Shown here: piece after piece, positions 9,332-16,895 of the stretch
Layout: the number at the start of each line of letters is the position of its first letter
Numbering within the stretch: position 1 is the stretch's first letter
NCBI GenBank assembly: GCA_029974835.1
Contig: JARKQN010000068.1
Span: forward strand, 1-37,800
Direction of reading: 5' to 3'
DNA length: 37,800 bases
Origin: Bacteroidales bacterium
Lineage (GTDB): Bacteria > Bacteroidota > Bacteroidia > Bacteroidales > VadinHA17
Notes under the pieces: model-generated
Told to the model about the DNA's origin: nothing
Database searches by the model: none
The model's input: the letters and a program-made list of their open reading frames with translations, nothing else
Translations under genes and position numbers: made by a program

Positions 9332-9458
9332 CTTACCCGATGAATTTTCATATGGGTCAAAATAAGGCAGAAGCCGGATGGATTTCGTACTAACCGCGCA
9401 TTTTAAACCTGAATAAAAGGACTGACTTGTCCGGGCCTGCCGGATTGAACTTCCGGGA

Positions 9459-10583
9459 TTATCCTGACTTCCCGGTTAATTTATTTCTGTATTCGCTTGG
9501 AGTGCAGCCTGTTGTTGCTTTAAAGAAGGAGTTAAAGGTGCCTTTTGAGTTAAATCCGGCCTCAAAGGCGATTGCCAGGAGAGTGTAATTGTAATATTTC
9601 GGGTCGGAGAGCATTTTAATTACCTCTTTAACACGATACTCGTTAATGAATGTGAAGAAATTTTTCCCGTATTTTTCATTCAGAACCTGGGTAATATGGT
9701 GCCTTGGAATGCCGGTCATCACTGACAGGTCGTGTATCCCGAGGTTGTTGTTAAGATAAGGTTTTTCCTTTTCCATGCATTCAATAAGAATGGACAGATA
9801 TTCTTCGGCCTGTTCTTCTTTAAGTCCGCTTCGCTGGTATTTAGCCTGATCCCTTTCACCGTTCGGTCTTTCGTTAATCTCCTGTCCGAATATTACAGGC
9901 TGTTTGATTCCGTAAAAGCTGTATGCGAAGGAGAAGATTGTTATGAAAAAGAAAATTACAAAATAGGGATCGAAAGGGATATAGTTACCGATCATGTTCA
10001 GGCCGCCCAGGATGAACAGAATAACATAGGCAAGATAAAAACTGACAGATACAATCTTCAGCCAGTTAAGTGTTATCAGGCCTGAAGTAAATGAAACCAT
10101 GTTTTTAAGGTTCTTCTGATGTTTCCGTATTTCATGGAAAGAGAGGGCGCTGTAAACCGTGATAGAAAGGAAAAAGCTGGCCCCGTAAACTATCCTTAAC
10201 GGCAGGAATCTGTCCGTATCAAAGAAGTTGCGCAGATCGCGCACAAGGGGCACGGAACGGAAAATAACCGAAACCACGAAAAAGGTTAAAAAGGGGATGA
10301 AGTGCAGCAGGTTAAGCCAGTTGAATCTCTTTTCAGGGTCAGTCATGAACCTGACATAAAGGAAAAGCAGAGGACCGTATGTAAATGTGATAAACTGGAA
10401 TGAATACATTTCCAGTACCCTGCTGTTAAGCAGTGCGAATATCAATTCGGTACATATCAGAAAGAGCCATGCTGCCAGAAGCCTGTTGGCAATGGTAGCC
10501 GGCTTTTTTGTAGCAATCAGAAGCCCTGAAAGAAATGATTGGCTTATCCCGATATATAAAAGAGGTTCAATGTATTCAATCAT
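9459..10583 (-). CDS. AraC family transcriptional regulator with N-terminal membrane domain
   Basis: This 374-aa protein combines about seven hydrophobic helices (residues roughly 5-230) with a C-terminal AraC DNA-binding domain. The DNA-binding part reads HDLSVMTGIPRHHITQVLNEK (first helix-turn-helix, in two pieces) and LAIAFEAGFNSKGTFNSFFK followed by TGCTPSEYR, the classic AraC signature. Such membrane-anchored AraC proteins are common in Bacteroidota and probably sense a signal at the membrane. The start at 10583 is preferred over an in-frame ATG at 10619 because it has a GGAG four bases upstream, giving MIEYIEPLLYIG. It diverges from sucD, but nothing shows that it controls sucD. Confidence 0.85.
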   Translation of the reverse strand: MIEYIEPLLYIGISQSFLSGLLIATKKPATIANRLLAAWLFLICTELIFALLNSRVLEMYSFQFITFTYGPLLFLYVRFMTDPEKRFNWLNLLHFIPFLTFFVVSVIFRSVPLVRDLRNFFDTDRFLPLRIVYGASFFLSITVYSALSFHEIRKHQKNLKNMVSFTSGLITLNWLKIVSVSFYLAYVILFILGGLNMIGNYIPFDPYFVIFFFITIFSFAYSFYGIKQPVIFGQEINERPNGERDQAKYQRSGLKEEQAEEYLSILIECMEKEKPYLNNNLGIHDLSVMTGIPRHHITQVLNEKYGKNFFTFINEYRVKEVIKMLSDPKYYNYTLLAIAFEAGFNSKGTFNSFFKATTGCTPSEYRNKLTGKSG

Positions 10584-10702
10584 TTTTCTCCATTTACCGG
10601 TAAATATAACCAAATGCATGCAATTTTTATTGTATTTTTGATACCTTATTGGAAATAAAGATTAGCTTTGCTGTCATGTAATTTATTGTATATTAATATT
10701 AT

Positions 10703-11578
10703 ATGAGCATATTATTAAATAAGGATTCCAGAGTGATTGTACAGGGATTCACAGGAGGGGAGGGCACGTTTCATGCCGGCCAGATGATAGAATATGGCAC
10801 CAGGGTAGTGGGTGGTGTAACACCCGGCAAAGGCGGACAAACGCATCTCGGGCTGCCTGTCTTCAACACCGTTAAAGAAGCTGTTAATTCCACCGGCGCA
10901 GATGTGTCTGTTATTTTTGTCCCGCAAAACTATGCAGCCGATGCAATTATGGAGGCAGCCGATGCAGGCATAGGACTGATAATCACAATTACCGAGGGAA
11001 TACCTGTAGGCGATATGGTGAGGGCGAAAGACTTCATAAGCAAGTACCCATGCAGGCTTATCGGACCGAATTGCCCCGGCGTGATTTCGCCGGGTGAAGC
11101 CAAGGCAGGCATTATGCCGGGCTTTATTCATCGCAAGGGAAGCGTAGGGATTGTCTCAAGGTCTGGCACCCTGACCTATGAAGCTGTTGACCAGATCACA
11201 AAGCTCGGACTGGGGCAGTCAACTTGTGTAGGGATAGGAGGGGACCCTGTGGTGGGAACCTCAATACTTGAGATTGTCAGGCTGTTGATGGATGATAATG
11301 AAACCGAGGCTGTTGTAATAATCGGAGAAATAGGCGGAAACATGGAAACCGAAGCTGCGGAATGGATAAAGGCCAACGGCACAAAACCAGTTATAGGTTT
11401 TATCGCCGGACGTACAGCCCCGAAGGGCAGAAGAATGGGACATGCAGGTGCAATTATCGGGGGAAAGGCCGACACCGCCGCCGCCAAGATGGAAATAATG
11501 AAAGCGTGCGGGATTCATGTTGTGGAATCCCCAGCCGAGATAGGCCTTACGGTTCTTAAAGCCATACAAAAATCATAA
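10703..11578 (+). CDS. sucD: Succinyl-CoA synthetase alpha subunit
   Basis: SucD and SucC together convert succinyl-CoA, phosphate and NDP to succinate, CoA and NTP in the TCA cycle. The 291-aa protein shows the CoA-binding Rossmann segment ([20 protein letters not shown], residues 13-32), the [20 protein letters not shown] block and the phosphohistidine segment [12 protein letters not shown], with active-site His247. It is full length for the alpha subunit. The beta-subunit gene sucC is not next to it, so the two subunits are encoded apart in this genome; the downstream gene is fabG. A TATTTTTG box at 10633-10640 may be its -7 element. Confidence 0.96.
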   Translation: MSILLNKDSRVIVQGFTGGEGTFHAGQMIEYGTRVVGGVTPGKGGQTHLGLPVFNTVKEAVNSTGADVSVIFVPQNYAADAIMEAADAGIGLIITITEGIPVGDMVRAKDFISKYPCRLIGPNCPGVISPGEAKAGIMPGFIHRKGSVGIVSRSGTLTYEAVDQITKLGLGQSTCVGIGGDPVVGTSILEIVRLLMDDNETEAVVIIGEIGGNMETEAAEWIKANGTKPVIGFIAGRTAPKGRRMGHAGAIIGGKADTAAAKMEIMKACGIHVVESPAEIGLTVLKAIQKS

Positions 11579-11604
11579 AACTGCGGGAGCAATTCATTAT
11601 ATTT

Positions 11605-11612
11605 TATATTTG
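11605..11612 (+). promoter_or_regulatory. Candidate Bacteroidota -7 promoter box for fabG
   Basis: TATATTTG matches the TAnnTTTG consensus exactly and lies 21 bases before the fabG start codon. A matching -33 box is weak. fabG may therefore have its own promoter although it follows sucD by only 55 bases. Confidence 0.5.
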
Positions 11613-11633
11613 CGCTCATTAAAATTCTGATAT

Positions 11634-12380
11634 ATGAAATTACTGCAAGGAAAAACTGCTGTTGTTACAGGAGCTTCAAGAGGAATAGGCAAGGAGATAG
11701 CTCTTCTTTTTGCAAAGGAAGGAGCTGATATTGCCGTGACAAACATCGCCGACGATGATGAATTCAGATCTGCAATTGATGAAATTAAAGCCACAGGCGT
11801 CAAGGTGAAAGGCTATGCCTTTAATGTGGCAAACTTTGCCGATGCGCAGAAATACACTGAAGAAATTGTAAAGGACTTCGGCAGGATCGATATCCTTGTA
11901 AACAATGCAGGCATCACCCGCGACACTCTTCTTATGAGGATGACAGAGGAACAGTGGGACATTGTGCTTCAGGTAAACCTGAAATCGGTTTTCAACCTCA
12001 CCAAGGCTGTCCTGATGCCGATGATAAAACAAAAGGGTGGTTCGATCATTAACATGAGCTCGGTGGTGGGCGTTTCGGGAAATGCCGGTCAAAGCAACTA
12101 TTCTGCATCGAAGGCCGGGATAATCGGTTTCACCAAAAGCGTTGCAAAAGAGGTGGGCTCGCGCAATATACGTTGCAATGCACTGGCTCCTGGATTCATA
12201 ATCACCGAGATGACAGACAAGCTGCCGGAGGATGTCAAAAAGGAATGGATTGAGAAAATACCGCTGAGAAGAGGAGGTACTCCGGCCGATGTGGCTTCAG
12301 CAGCACTCTTCCTGGCATCAGACCTCTCTTCATATATCTCGGGTCAGGTAATAAATATTTGCGGCGGAATGCTTACATAA
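11634..12380 (+). CDS. fabG: 3-oxoacyl-[acyl-carrier-protein] reductase FabG
   Basis: FabG performs the NADPH-dependent reduction of 3-oxoacyl-ACP to 3-hydroxyacyl-ACP in each cycle of fatty acid synthesis. The 248-aa protein is a classical short-chain dehydrogenase: TGASRGIG cofactor motif at 12-19, NNAG at 90-93, and a catalytic Ser/Tyr/Lys set in NMSSVVGVSGNAGQSNYSASK (split: NMSS at 140-143, YSASK at 156-160). The C-terminal end, SSYISGQVINICGGM, is close to that of genuine FabG enzymes. A general SDR reductase is the alternative, but the motif set strongly favours FabG. It is followed by a small RNA candidate. Confidence 0.92.
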   Translation: MKLLQGKTAVVTGASRGIGKEIALLFAKEGADIAVTNIADDDEFRSAIDEIKATGVKVKGYAFNVANFADAQKYTEEIVKDFGRIDILVNNAGITRDTLLMRMTEEQWDIVLQVNLKSVFNLTKAVLMPMIKQKGGSIINMSSVVGVSGNAGQSNYSASKAGIIGFTKSVAKEVGSRNIRCNALAPGFIITEMTDKLPEDVKKEWIEKIPLRRGGTPADVASAALFLASDLSSYISGQVINICGGMLT

Positions 12381-12393
12381 TAAAAAAAATTAT

Positions 12394-12401
12394 TATATTT
12401 G
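12394..12401 (+). promoter_or_regulatory. Candidate -7 promoter box for the small RNA
   Basis: TATATTTG matches TAnnTTTG exactly. It ends seven bases before the left arm of the closing stem of the following RNA candidate, which places the expected transcript start almost at the base of the stem. Confidence 0.55.
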
Positions 12402-12405
12402 CTAC

Positions 12406-12496
12406 ATCGCAGGGCGCCTATCCTTTTAGCACGAGGAAATGCAGCGAGACATATTTATTCCACACTTTCATTTTAAAATGGCGCCCTGCTTTTTTT
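12406..12496 (+). ncRNA. Structured small RNA of about 90 nt, possibly the SRP (4.5S) RNA
   Basis: A perfect 10-bp stem closes this element: GCAGGGCGCC (12409-12418) pairs with GGCGCCCTGC (12480-12489), followed at once by seven T residues as in an intrinsic terminator. A promoter box sits just upstream. The enclosed 61 bases are too many for a simple terminator loop. Inside lies AGCACGAGGAAATGCAGCGA (12428-12447). When folded, it gives AGC opposite AGC below a GGAA-containing loop, resembling domain IV of the signal recognition particle RNA, where A-C, G-G and x-A pairs form the Ffh-binding symmetric loop. The size also fits a small bacterial SRP RNA. Identity is my inference; promoter, stem and T run are seen directly. 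Confidence 0.6.
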
Positions 12497-12520
12497 ATTT
12501 CCCCTTACTGATCATTTCCT

Positions 12521-13747
12521 ATGAATGACCTGGTTTATATTCTGATCATTGTAATCCCCGTTGCAGGATACCTCACTGAGCGGTATCTCAGTTACCTGAA
12601 CATGAAAATGTGGTCGCCCGAAGTGCCTGAAAAGCTTAAAGGTATTATCGACAACCTCAAATACCGCGACAGTCAGCTTTATCATAAAGATAACGACCGT
12701 CTTTCCCTTTATTCATCAACCTTTAACCTTGCCTTGTTAATCATTATGATTGTGGCAGGCGGCTTTGCTTTTATCGACAACTCACTTAAAAACATCAGCA
12801 ATCATCCGGTGGTTTTATCACTGATTTTCTTCGGCATTATCGGTCTTGCATCAGATATCCTTAACATACCGTTCTCCTGGTACGATAATTTTGTTATAGA
12901 AAAAAAATACGGTTTTAACCGGATGACGTTAAGAACATTCATCACTGATCATATAAAGTCGTGGATGCTTGCAGTACTTATCGGCGCACCCGTCCTTGCT
13001 CTGATCACATGGTTCTATTACCGCACAGGCAGGTCATTCTGGTTATATGCATGGGGACTGATCACCCTCTTTACGGTTTTTATAAACTTCTTCTATTCCT
13101 CACTGATTGTACCGCTATTCAACAAGCAGACACCCTTGGAGGAAGGTACTCTGAGAAAAAAAATTGAGGATTTTGCCATGAAAACAGGTTTCCGCCTTAA
13201 GGATATTTATGTGATGGACGGCTCGAAGAGAAGTACAAAGGCCAATGCCTATTTTTCGGGTTTCGGTTCAAAAAAGAGGATAGTGCTTTTCGACACTCTC
13301 CTTAAGGAACTTGACGAAGATGAAATTGTTGCGGTGCTGGCACACGAAACAGGCCATTACAAAAAAAGGCATATCCTTCAGAGCATGGCCGCATCGGTTA
13401 TTATTACTGGTTTCATGCTGTTCCTTTTCTCCCTTGTGGTTGACAATCCTCATCTTTCTCAGGCGCTCGGGGCTGAAACCCCCAGCTTTCATATGGGATT
13501 AATTGTTTTCGGGATACTCTACAGCCCTGTATCCCTGGTAATAGGGCTTTTGGGAAATCTTATATCACGCAGGAATGAATTTTCAGCCGACAGGTTTGCC
13601 AGGGAGCATGAGTGCGGAAGCCATCTGGCATCTGCACTTAAGAAGCTATCTGTAAGTAACTTGTCAAATCTTGTTCCCCATCCGGCCTATGTTTATTTTC
13701 ATTATTCACACCCACCCCTGCTTGAGCGTCTGAAGTACCTGGAGTAG
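12521..13747 (+). CDS. M48 family integral-membrane metalloprotease (Ste24/CaaX-protease-like)
   Basis: This 408-aa protein has several transmembrane segments (residues about 3-18, 66-86, 96-112, 149-166, 175-198 and two more after 290). The zinc motif HETGH lies at 275-279 in AVLAHETGHYKKRH, and the third zinc ligand is the Glu in NEFSADRFA. The block NKQTPLEEGTLRKKIE and the motif KANAYFSGFGSKKRIVLFDTLL are typical of the Ste24/HtpX-like M48 family. In eukaryotes Ste24 trims prenylated proteins; bacterial members are thought to serve membrane-protein quality control, and no substrate can be named here. It follows the small RNA and precedes tRNA genes, and probably has a separate transcript. 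Confidence 0.9.
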   Translation: MNDLVYILIIVIPVAGYLTERYLSYLNMKMWSPEVPEKLKGIIDNLKYRDSQLYHKDNDRLSLYSSTFNLALLIIMIVAGGFAFIDNSLKNISNHPVVLSLIFFGIIGLASDILNIPFSWYDNFVIEKKYGFNRMTLRTFITDHIKSWMLAVLIGAPVLALITWFYYRTGRSFWLYAWGLITLFTVFINFFYSSLIVPLFNKQTPLEEGTLRKKIEDFAMKTGFRLKDIYVMDGSKRSTKANAYFSGFGSKKRIVLFDTLLKELDEDEIVAVLAHETGHYKKRHILQSMAASVIITGFMLFLFSLVVDNPHLSQALGAETPSFHMGLIVFGILYSPVSLVIGLLGNLISRRNEFSADRFAREHECGSHLASALKKLSVSNLSNLVPHPAYVYFHYSHPPLLERLKYLE

Positions 13748-13758
13748 TTAATTATCAA

Positions 13759-13788
13759 TTTGCGGAAAAGAATCAATTTATATATTTG
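13759..13788 (+). promoter_or_regulatory. Bacteroidota-type promoter for tRNA-Thr
   Basis: A TTTG box (13759-13762) and a TATATTTG box (13781-13788) are separated by 18 bases. Both match the consensus, and the -7 box ends 10 bases before the tRNA. Confidence 0.7.
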
Positions 13789-13798
13789 CAGGGATTTT

Positions 13799-13870
13799 GC
13801 CTCCTTAGCTCAGTGGTAGAGCAGCTCACTCGTAATGAGCAGGTCGCGGGTTCAACTCCCGTGGGAGGCT
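13799..13870 (+). tRNA. tRNA-Thr (anticodon CGT)
   Basis: The 72-base gene folds into a full cloverleaf. The acceptor arm GCCTCCT pairs with GGGAGGC. The D stem GCTC pairs with GAGC, the anticodon stem GCTCA with TGAGC around the loop CTCGTAA, and the T stem GCGGG with CCCGT. The anticodon CGT reads ACG (Thr). The 3' CCA is not encoded. Confidence 0.95.
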
Positions 13871-13891
13871 CAAAGTAACAGGAGATTGAAG

Positions 13892-13923
13892 ATTGCGGAT
13901 TTGTTATTTATTTTATAATTTTG
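13892..13923 (+). promoter_or_regulatory. Candidate promoter upstream of the tRNA-Gly repeats
   Basis: An ATTG (13892-13895) and a TAATTTTG box matching TAnnTTTG (13916-13923) are separated by 20 bases. The box lies over 130 bases before the intact tRNA-Gly, with two broken tRNA copies in between. It may be the original tRNA-Gly promoter, now pushed away by the duplications. Confidence 0.4.
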
Positions 13924-13934
13924 CTTTGAAATTA

Positions 13935-13960
13935 AGTGGTCCCAAGTTGAGGGAACGCAG
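13935..13960 (+). pseudogene. Short internal remnant of tRNA-Gly
   Basis: AGTGGT followed by CCCAAGTTGAGGG resembles the D-loop and anticodon-arm parts of the intact tRNA-Gly at 14055, with the bases between them missing and without T arm or acceptor end. The trailing GGGAACGCAG plus A-rich spacer recurs 76 bases later behind the second remnant. Confidence 0.55.
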
Positions 13961-13978
13961 GAAAAAAATGAAATAAAT

Positions 13979-14036
13979 GCGGGAGTAGCTCAGTGGTAGT
14001 CCCGATTACTCGGGATCCCAGGCTGAGGGAACGCAG
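13979..14036 (+). pseudogene. Truncated tRNA-Gly copy interrupted by a palindrome
   Basis: The first 21 bases (13979-13999) are identical to the 5' end of the intact tRNA-Gly (14055-14075), covering the acceptor strand and D arm. The 11 bases that follow in the real gene are replaced by 17 bases containing a 6-4-6 palindrome (14000-14015). CCCAGGCTGAGGG then resumes the anticodon-arm sequence. The T arm and 3' acceptor strand are absent, so it cannot form a tRNA. Confidence 0.75.
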
Positions 14037-14054
14037 AAAAAAAAAGAAATAAAT

Positions 14055-14126
14055 GCGGGAGTAGCTCAGTGGTAGAGCATCAGCTTCCCAAGCTGAGGGT
14101 CGCGGGTTCGACCCCCGTTTCCCGCT
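14055..14126 (+). tRNA. tRNA-Gly (anticodon CCC)
   Basis: The 72-base gene forms a complete cloverleaf. Acceptor GCGGGAG pairs with TTCCCGC (one G-T pair), anticodon stem TCAGC pairs with GCTGA around TTCCCAA, and T stem GCGGG pairs with CCCGT. Anticodon CCC reads GGG (Gly). The 3' CCA is not encoded. Two broken copies lie directly upstream. Confidence 0.93.
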
Positions 14127-14133
14127 CAGACTG

Positions 14134-14168
14134 AAACGCCGGGAGAATCATCTCCCGGTGTTTCTTTT
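14134..14168 (+). terminator. Intrinsic terminator after tRNA-Gly
   Basis: AAACGCCGGGAGA (14134-14146) pairs along 13 positions (one G-T) with TCTCCCGGTGTTT (14151-14163) around the loop ATCA, followed by CTTTT. It also abuts the stop codon of the HD-domain gene on the other strand and could act in both directions, though the A run on that side is short. Confidence 0.8.
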
Positions 14169-14781
14169 AACCGGATTGCTGCCATTCATCCATGAACCGG
14201 TTCAGAAACTCAACCACGAAAGCGTGTCTCTCTTCAGCCATCTTCTTTCCGGCAGACGTATTCATCAGCTCTTTTAGCTTAAGAAGTTTATCATGGAAGT
14301 GCGCTATTGTCGACCTGCCGCCGGGGGCAGGATCATATAAAGGATTCCCCGCATATCCGCCATAATTAAAAGCACGGGCTATACCTATTGCTCCGAGGGC
14401 ATCAAGCCTGTCGGCATCCTGCACGGCGGCAAATTCGGGCGTTATACCTTCTCCCGAATAGCCTTTGCTGAATGAGATATTCTGTATTATAAACTGAATC
14501 GAATCAATATCATTTCTGCTCAGACCGGTTTCGGGAAGCATCCTGTTTACTTTCTTCAACAACGCCTTCTGCCCGGCATCTGAGAATTTTTTATCATATA
14601 TTTCATGAAGCAGTGACGATATTTCAGTAATCGCCGGATCTCCGCTGCCCTCCTCCCTGACAATTCTGAGGGCCATCCTCCTTACCCTGTCGATATGCCA
14701 CCAGTCGTGACCTGTATCATGCCCACGGAGATTATTCCTGATGAGATTTTCAATTCCGGAGATTATGTTAACGTAATCCAT
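14167..14781 (-). CDS. HD-domain phosphohydrolase-like protein (YedJ-type) with altered HD doublet
   Basis: The 204-aa protein resembles the YedJ/YpgQ branch of the HD superfamily, cytoplasmic metal-dependent phosphohydrolases. Conserved blocks are GHDWWHIDRVRRMALRI (residues 24-40), EISSLLHEIYDKKF (53-66), FSKGY and AAVQDADRLDALGAIGIARAFNYGG. The usual second motif in this group is H-D (as in LLHDIADWKF); here it is His59-Glu60, checked directly in the DNA as CAT GAA. Glutamate might still bind metal, or activity may be altered. It diverges from cinA with 66 bases between the start codons. The substrate is unknown; related enzymes act on nucleotides. Confidence 0.83.
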   Translation of the reverse strand: MDYVNIISGIENLIRNNLRGHDTGHDWWHIDRVRRMALRIVREEGSGDPAITEISSLLHEIYDKKFSDAGQKALLKKVNRMLPETGLSRNDIDSIQFIIQNISFSKGYSGEGITPEFAAVQDADRLDALGAIGIARAFNYGGYAGNPLYDPAPGGRSTIAHFHDKLLKLKELMNTSAGKKMAEERHAFVVEFLNRFMDEWQQSG

Positions 14782-14847
14782 ATTTTGTAAGGGTTAAATT
14801 GGTTGTTGAACTTACAAAATATATTTTTGTAATCATATTTTTAAACA

Positions 14848-16089
14848 ATGAAAGCAGAGATCATCACAATTGGAGATGAGTTGCTGATAGGGCAGACTGT
14901 CAATACCAACGCTGCATGGATGGGGGCTGAGCTGAGCAGGATAGGCTTTAATATCACAAGAACGACGACAATCCCCGACAAACGTGAGGATATTCTCAGA
15001 CTTCTCACAGATGTAACCGGAAAAGTTGAGGTTGTGCTAATCACCGGCGGACTCGGTCCGACAAGCGACGACATAACCAAGCAGACCCTTTGCGAATTTT
15101 TTGAAACCACTCTGATTACGAACCAGGAAGTGCTGGGAATGATAGAACTGATGGTTCAGAGGCGCAACCAGCATCTTAACGAGAACAACAGGCGGCAGGC
15201 CGATGTGCCCGCATCATGCAGGGTACTGTATAATGCAACCGGTACAGCCCCCGGCATGTGGTTTGAAAAGGAAGGAACCATTTTCATATCCATGCCGGGT
15301 GTGCCTCTCGAAATGAAATACATAATGACCGAGCATGTCCTTCCTGAACTGAAGAAACGATTCAGTTCAAATATCATTATTCACAAAAACCTGATGACCT
15401 ACGGAACCTTCGAAGCCAAACTTGCCGAGATGCTTACCGGTTTCGAAGCCCAGCTGCCTTCACATATAAAACTTGCTTACCTGCCTTCGCTCGGGGTTAT
15501 CAAGCTTCGCCTTACCGGTACCGGGAGAAACCGTGCCCAGTTGTCACGCGACATGGAAAACCAGGTCAGAAAACTGTATAAGGAGATACCCCAGTATATT
15601 TACGGTGAAGATGAAGTATCGATTGAGGAAGCCGTTGGCAGACTGCTCAGGGACAGAGGATTAAAAGTTTGTACGGCTGAGAGCTGTACCGGAGGGAGAA
15701 TATCGCAGATGATCACCAGCGTTCCGGGTAGTTCAGCATATTACCGGGGATCGGTTATTGCCTATGACAACAGTATTAAAGTAAAACTGCTTGGTGTTAA
15801 GGAATCAACATTAATTGCAAACGGAGCAGTCAGCCGGGAAACAGCTGAGGAGATGGCCTCGGGGGCATTGAAACTTTTTGGATGCGATTTTGCGGTTGCC
15901 GTAACCGGTATAGCAGGCCCGGATGGAGGGAGTAGCGGGAAACCTGTCGGAACTGTCTGGATATCTGTTGCTTCGGCAGATAAAATAACTTCCGAGAATC
16001 ATCAGTTTATTAACGACAGAAATACGAACATCAGACGTTTTGCAATTGCAGCTCTTAATATGCTGCGGCTTAGAATACCCGGTCAGTAA
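14848..16089 (+). CDS. cinA: CinA-like protein / nicotinamide-nucleotide amidase
   Basis: This 413-aa protein has the two-domain CinA form. The N-terminal molybdopterin-binding-like domain has IGDELLIGQTVNTNA and LITGGLGPTSDDITKQ; in this family it can act as an ADP-ribose pyrophosphatase. The C-terminal domain has TAESCTGGRISQMIT, GAVSRETAEEMA and AVTGIAGPDGGSSGKPVGTVW, matching the nicotinamide-mononucleotide deamidase that recycles NMN. The role is therefore probably NAD salvage in the cytoplasm; the competence link is historical. A TATTTTTG box (14822-14829) just before the start codon may be its -7 element. Confidence 0.93.
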   Translation: MKAEIITIGDELLIGQTVNTNAAWMGAELSRIGFNITRTTTIPDKREDILRLLTDVTGKVEVVLITGGLGPTSDDITKQTLCEFFETTLITNQEVLGMIELMVQRRNQHLNENNRRQADVPASCRVLYNATGTAPGMWFEKEGTIFISMPGVPLEMKYIMTEHVLPELKKRFSSNIIIHKNLMTYGTFEAKLAEMLTGFEAQLPSHIKLAYLPSLGVIKLRLTGTGRNRAQLSRDMENQVRKLYKEIPQYIYGEDEVSIEEAVGRLLRDRGLKVCTAESCTGGRISQMITSVPGSSAYYRGSVIAYDNSIKVKLLGVKESTLIANGAVSRETAEEMASGALKLFGCDFAVAVTGIAGPDGGSSGKPVGTVWISVASADKITSENHQFINDRNTNIRRFAIAALNMLRLRIPGQ

Positions 16090-16130
16090 TGATATTTTTA
16101 CCGGAATTTGGCAAAAAAATTGAAAAAGAC

Positions 16131-16161
16131 TTGTACAATAAAATAAAAATCACGTAATTTG
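16131..16161 (+). promoter_or_regulatory. Candidate promoter of the rpmB-rpmG-DUF4295 cluster
   Basis: TTG (16131-16133) and TAATTTG (16155-16161) are separated by 21 bases. The -7 box is one base shorter than TAnnTTTG, so the match is imperfect. It lies 47 bases before rpmB. Confidence 0.4.
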
Positions 16162-16208
16162 CGCTTCGATTTTCAGAAGAGATTTTTAAGTAAACAGAGA
16201 TTAATAAA

Positions 16209-16445
16209 ATGGCACGTATTTGTCAGGTTACCGGTAAGAAAGCATTAAGGGGGAATAATGTGTCGCACTCCAAAAGGAGAACAAAACGCAAATTCTACCC
16301 GAACCTGTTTGACAAAAAATATTTTCTGCCCGCGGAAAACAGGTGGATTAAACTGAGGGTATCGGCTGCGGGAATGAGACTTATTGACAAAAAGGGCATT
16401 ACAGAAGTCCTTAAAGAAGCCCGTGGAAATGTTCTTAAAGGTTAA
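16209..16445 (+). CDS. rpmB: Large ribosomal subunit protein bL28
   Basis: The 78-aa basic protein starts [21 protein letters not shown] and continues with [16 protein letters not shown] and [21 protein letters not shown], the bL28 pattern at normal length. bL28 is a structural protein of the 50S subunit. It heads a three-gene run with rpmG (16 bases later) and a DUF4295 gene, an order characteristic of Bacteroidota. Confidence 0.97.
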   Translation: MARICQVTGKKALRGNNVSHSKRRTKRKFYPNLFDKKYFLPAENRWIKLRVSAAGMRLIDKKGITEVLKEARGNVLKG

Positions 16446-16461
16446 TAAAAACTGAAGAAAG

Positions 16462-16650
16462 ATGGGAAAGAAAGCAAAGGAAAACAGGCAGCAGGTAATC
16501 CTTGAATGCATAGAGCATAAAGAAAGCGGATTACCCGGAACATCGCGGTATATTACAACGAAAAACCGTAAGAATACTCCTGACCGTCTCGAAAGAAGGA
16601 AATATAATCCTATTCTTAAAAAGTATACGATTCACAGGGAAATAAAATAA
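16462..16650 (+). CDS. rpmG: Large ribosomal subunit protein bL33
   Basis: The 62-aa basic protein contains [19 protein letters not shown] and [19 protein letters not shown], the bL33 signature. It lacks the CxxC zinc pairs of the zinc-binding paralogue and so is the zinc-independent form. GAAAGATG just before the start offers only a weak ribosome binding site. It sits between rpmB and the DUF4295 gene. Confidence 0.96.
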   Translation: MGKKAKENRQQVILECIEHKESGLPGTSRYITTKNRKNTPDRLERRKYNPILKKYTIHREIK

Positions 16651-16659
16651 GTTTCAAAT

Positions 16660-16815
16660 ATGGCAGAGAAAGTTGTTGCAACACTGAAGACCGGAGTAGG
16701 TAAGAGCTTTACCAAATGCATTAAAATGGTCAGATCCGAAAAAACAGGATCATATATCTTTAAGGAAGGAGTAGTTCATAACGATCACGTGAAGGATTTC
16801 TTCAGCAAGAAATAA
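16660..16815 (+). CDS. DUF4295 family small protein
   Basis: This 51-aa protein starts MAEKVVATLKTGVGKSFTK, followed by IKMVRSEKTGSYIFKEGVV, and ends DFFSKK. I recognise it as the DUF4295 family, a short basic protein encoded almost invariably after rpmG in Bacteroidota. Its function is unknown to me; its position and lysine-rich composition suggest association with the ribosome. It starts nine bases after rpmG, and a strong terminator follows. Confidence 0.92.
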   Translation: MAEKVVATLKTGVGKSFTKCIKMVRSEKTGSYIFKEGVVHNDHVKDFFSKK

Positions 16816-16835
16816 CCTTTGTAAGTTATTGAAAT

Positions 16836-16870
16836 AAAAAAGCTTTCTTCCCCTGAAGAGGGCTTTTTTT
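16836..16870 (+). terminator. Intrinsic terminator of the rpmB-rpmG-DUF4295 operon
   Basis: AAAAAAGCTTTCTTC (16836-16850) pairs along 15 positions (two G-T) with GAAGAGGGCTTTTTT (16855-16869) around the loop CCCT. The T run forms part of the stem and tail. ftsY begins 26 bases later, so it needs its own promoter or read-through. Confidence 0.88.
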
Positions 16871-16895
16871 ATTCCTGTTCAAATATCTTTTACAG

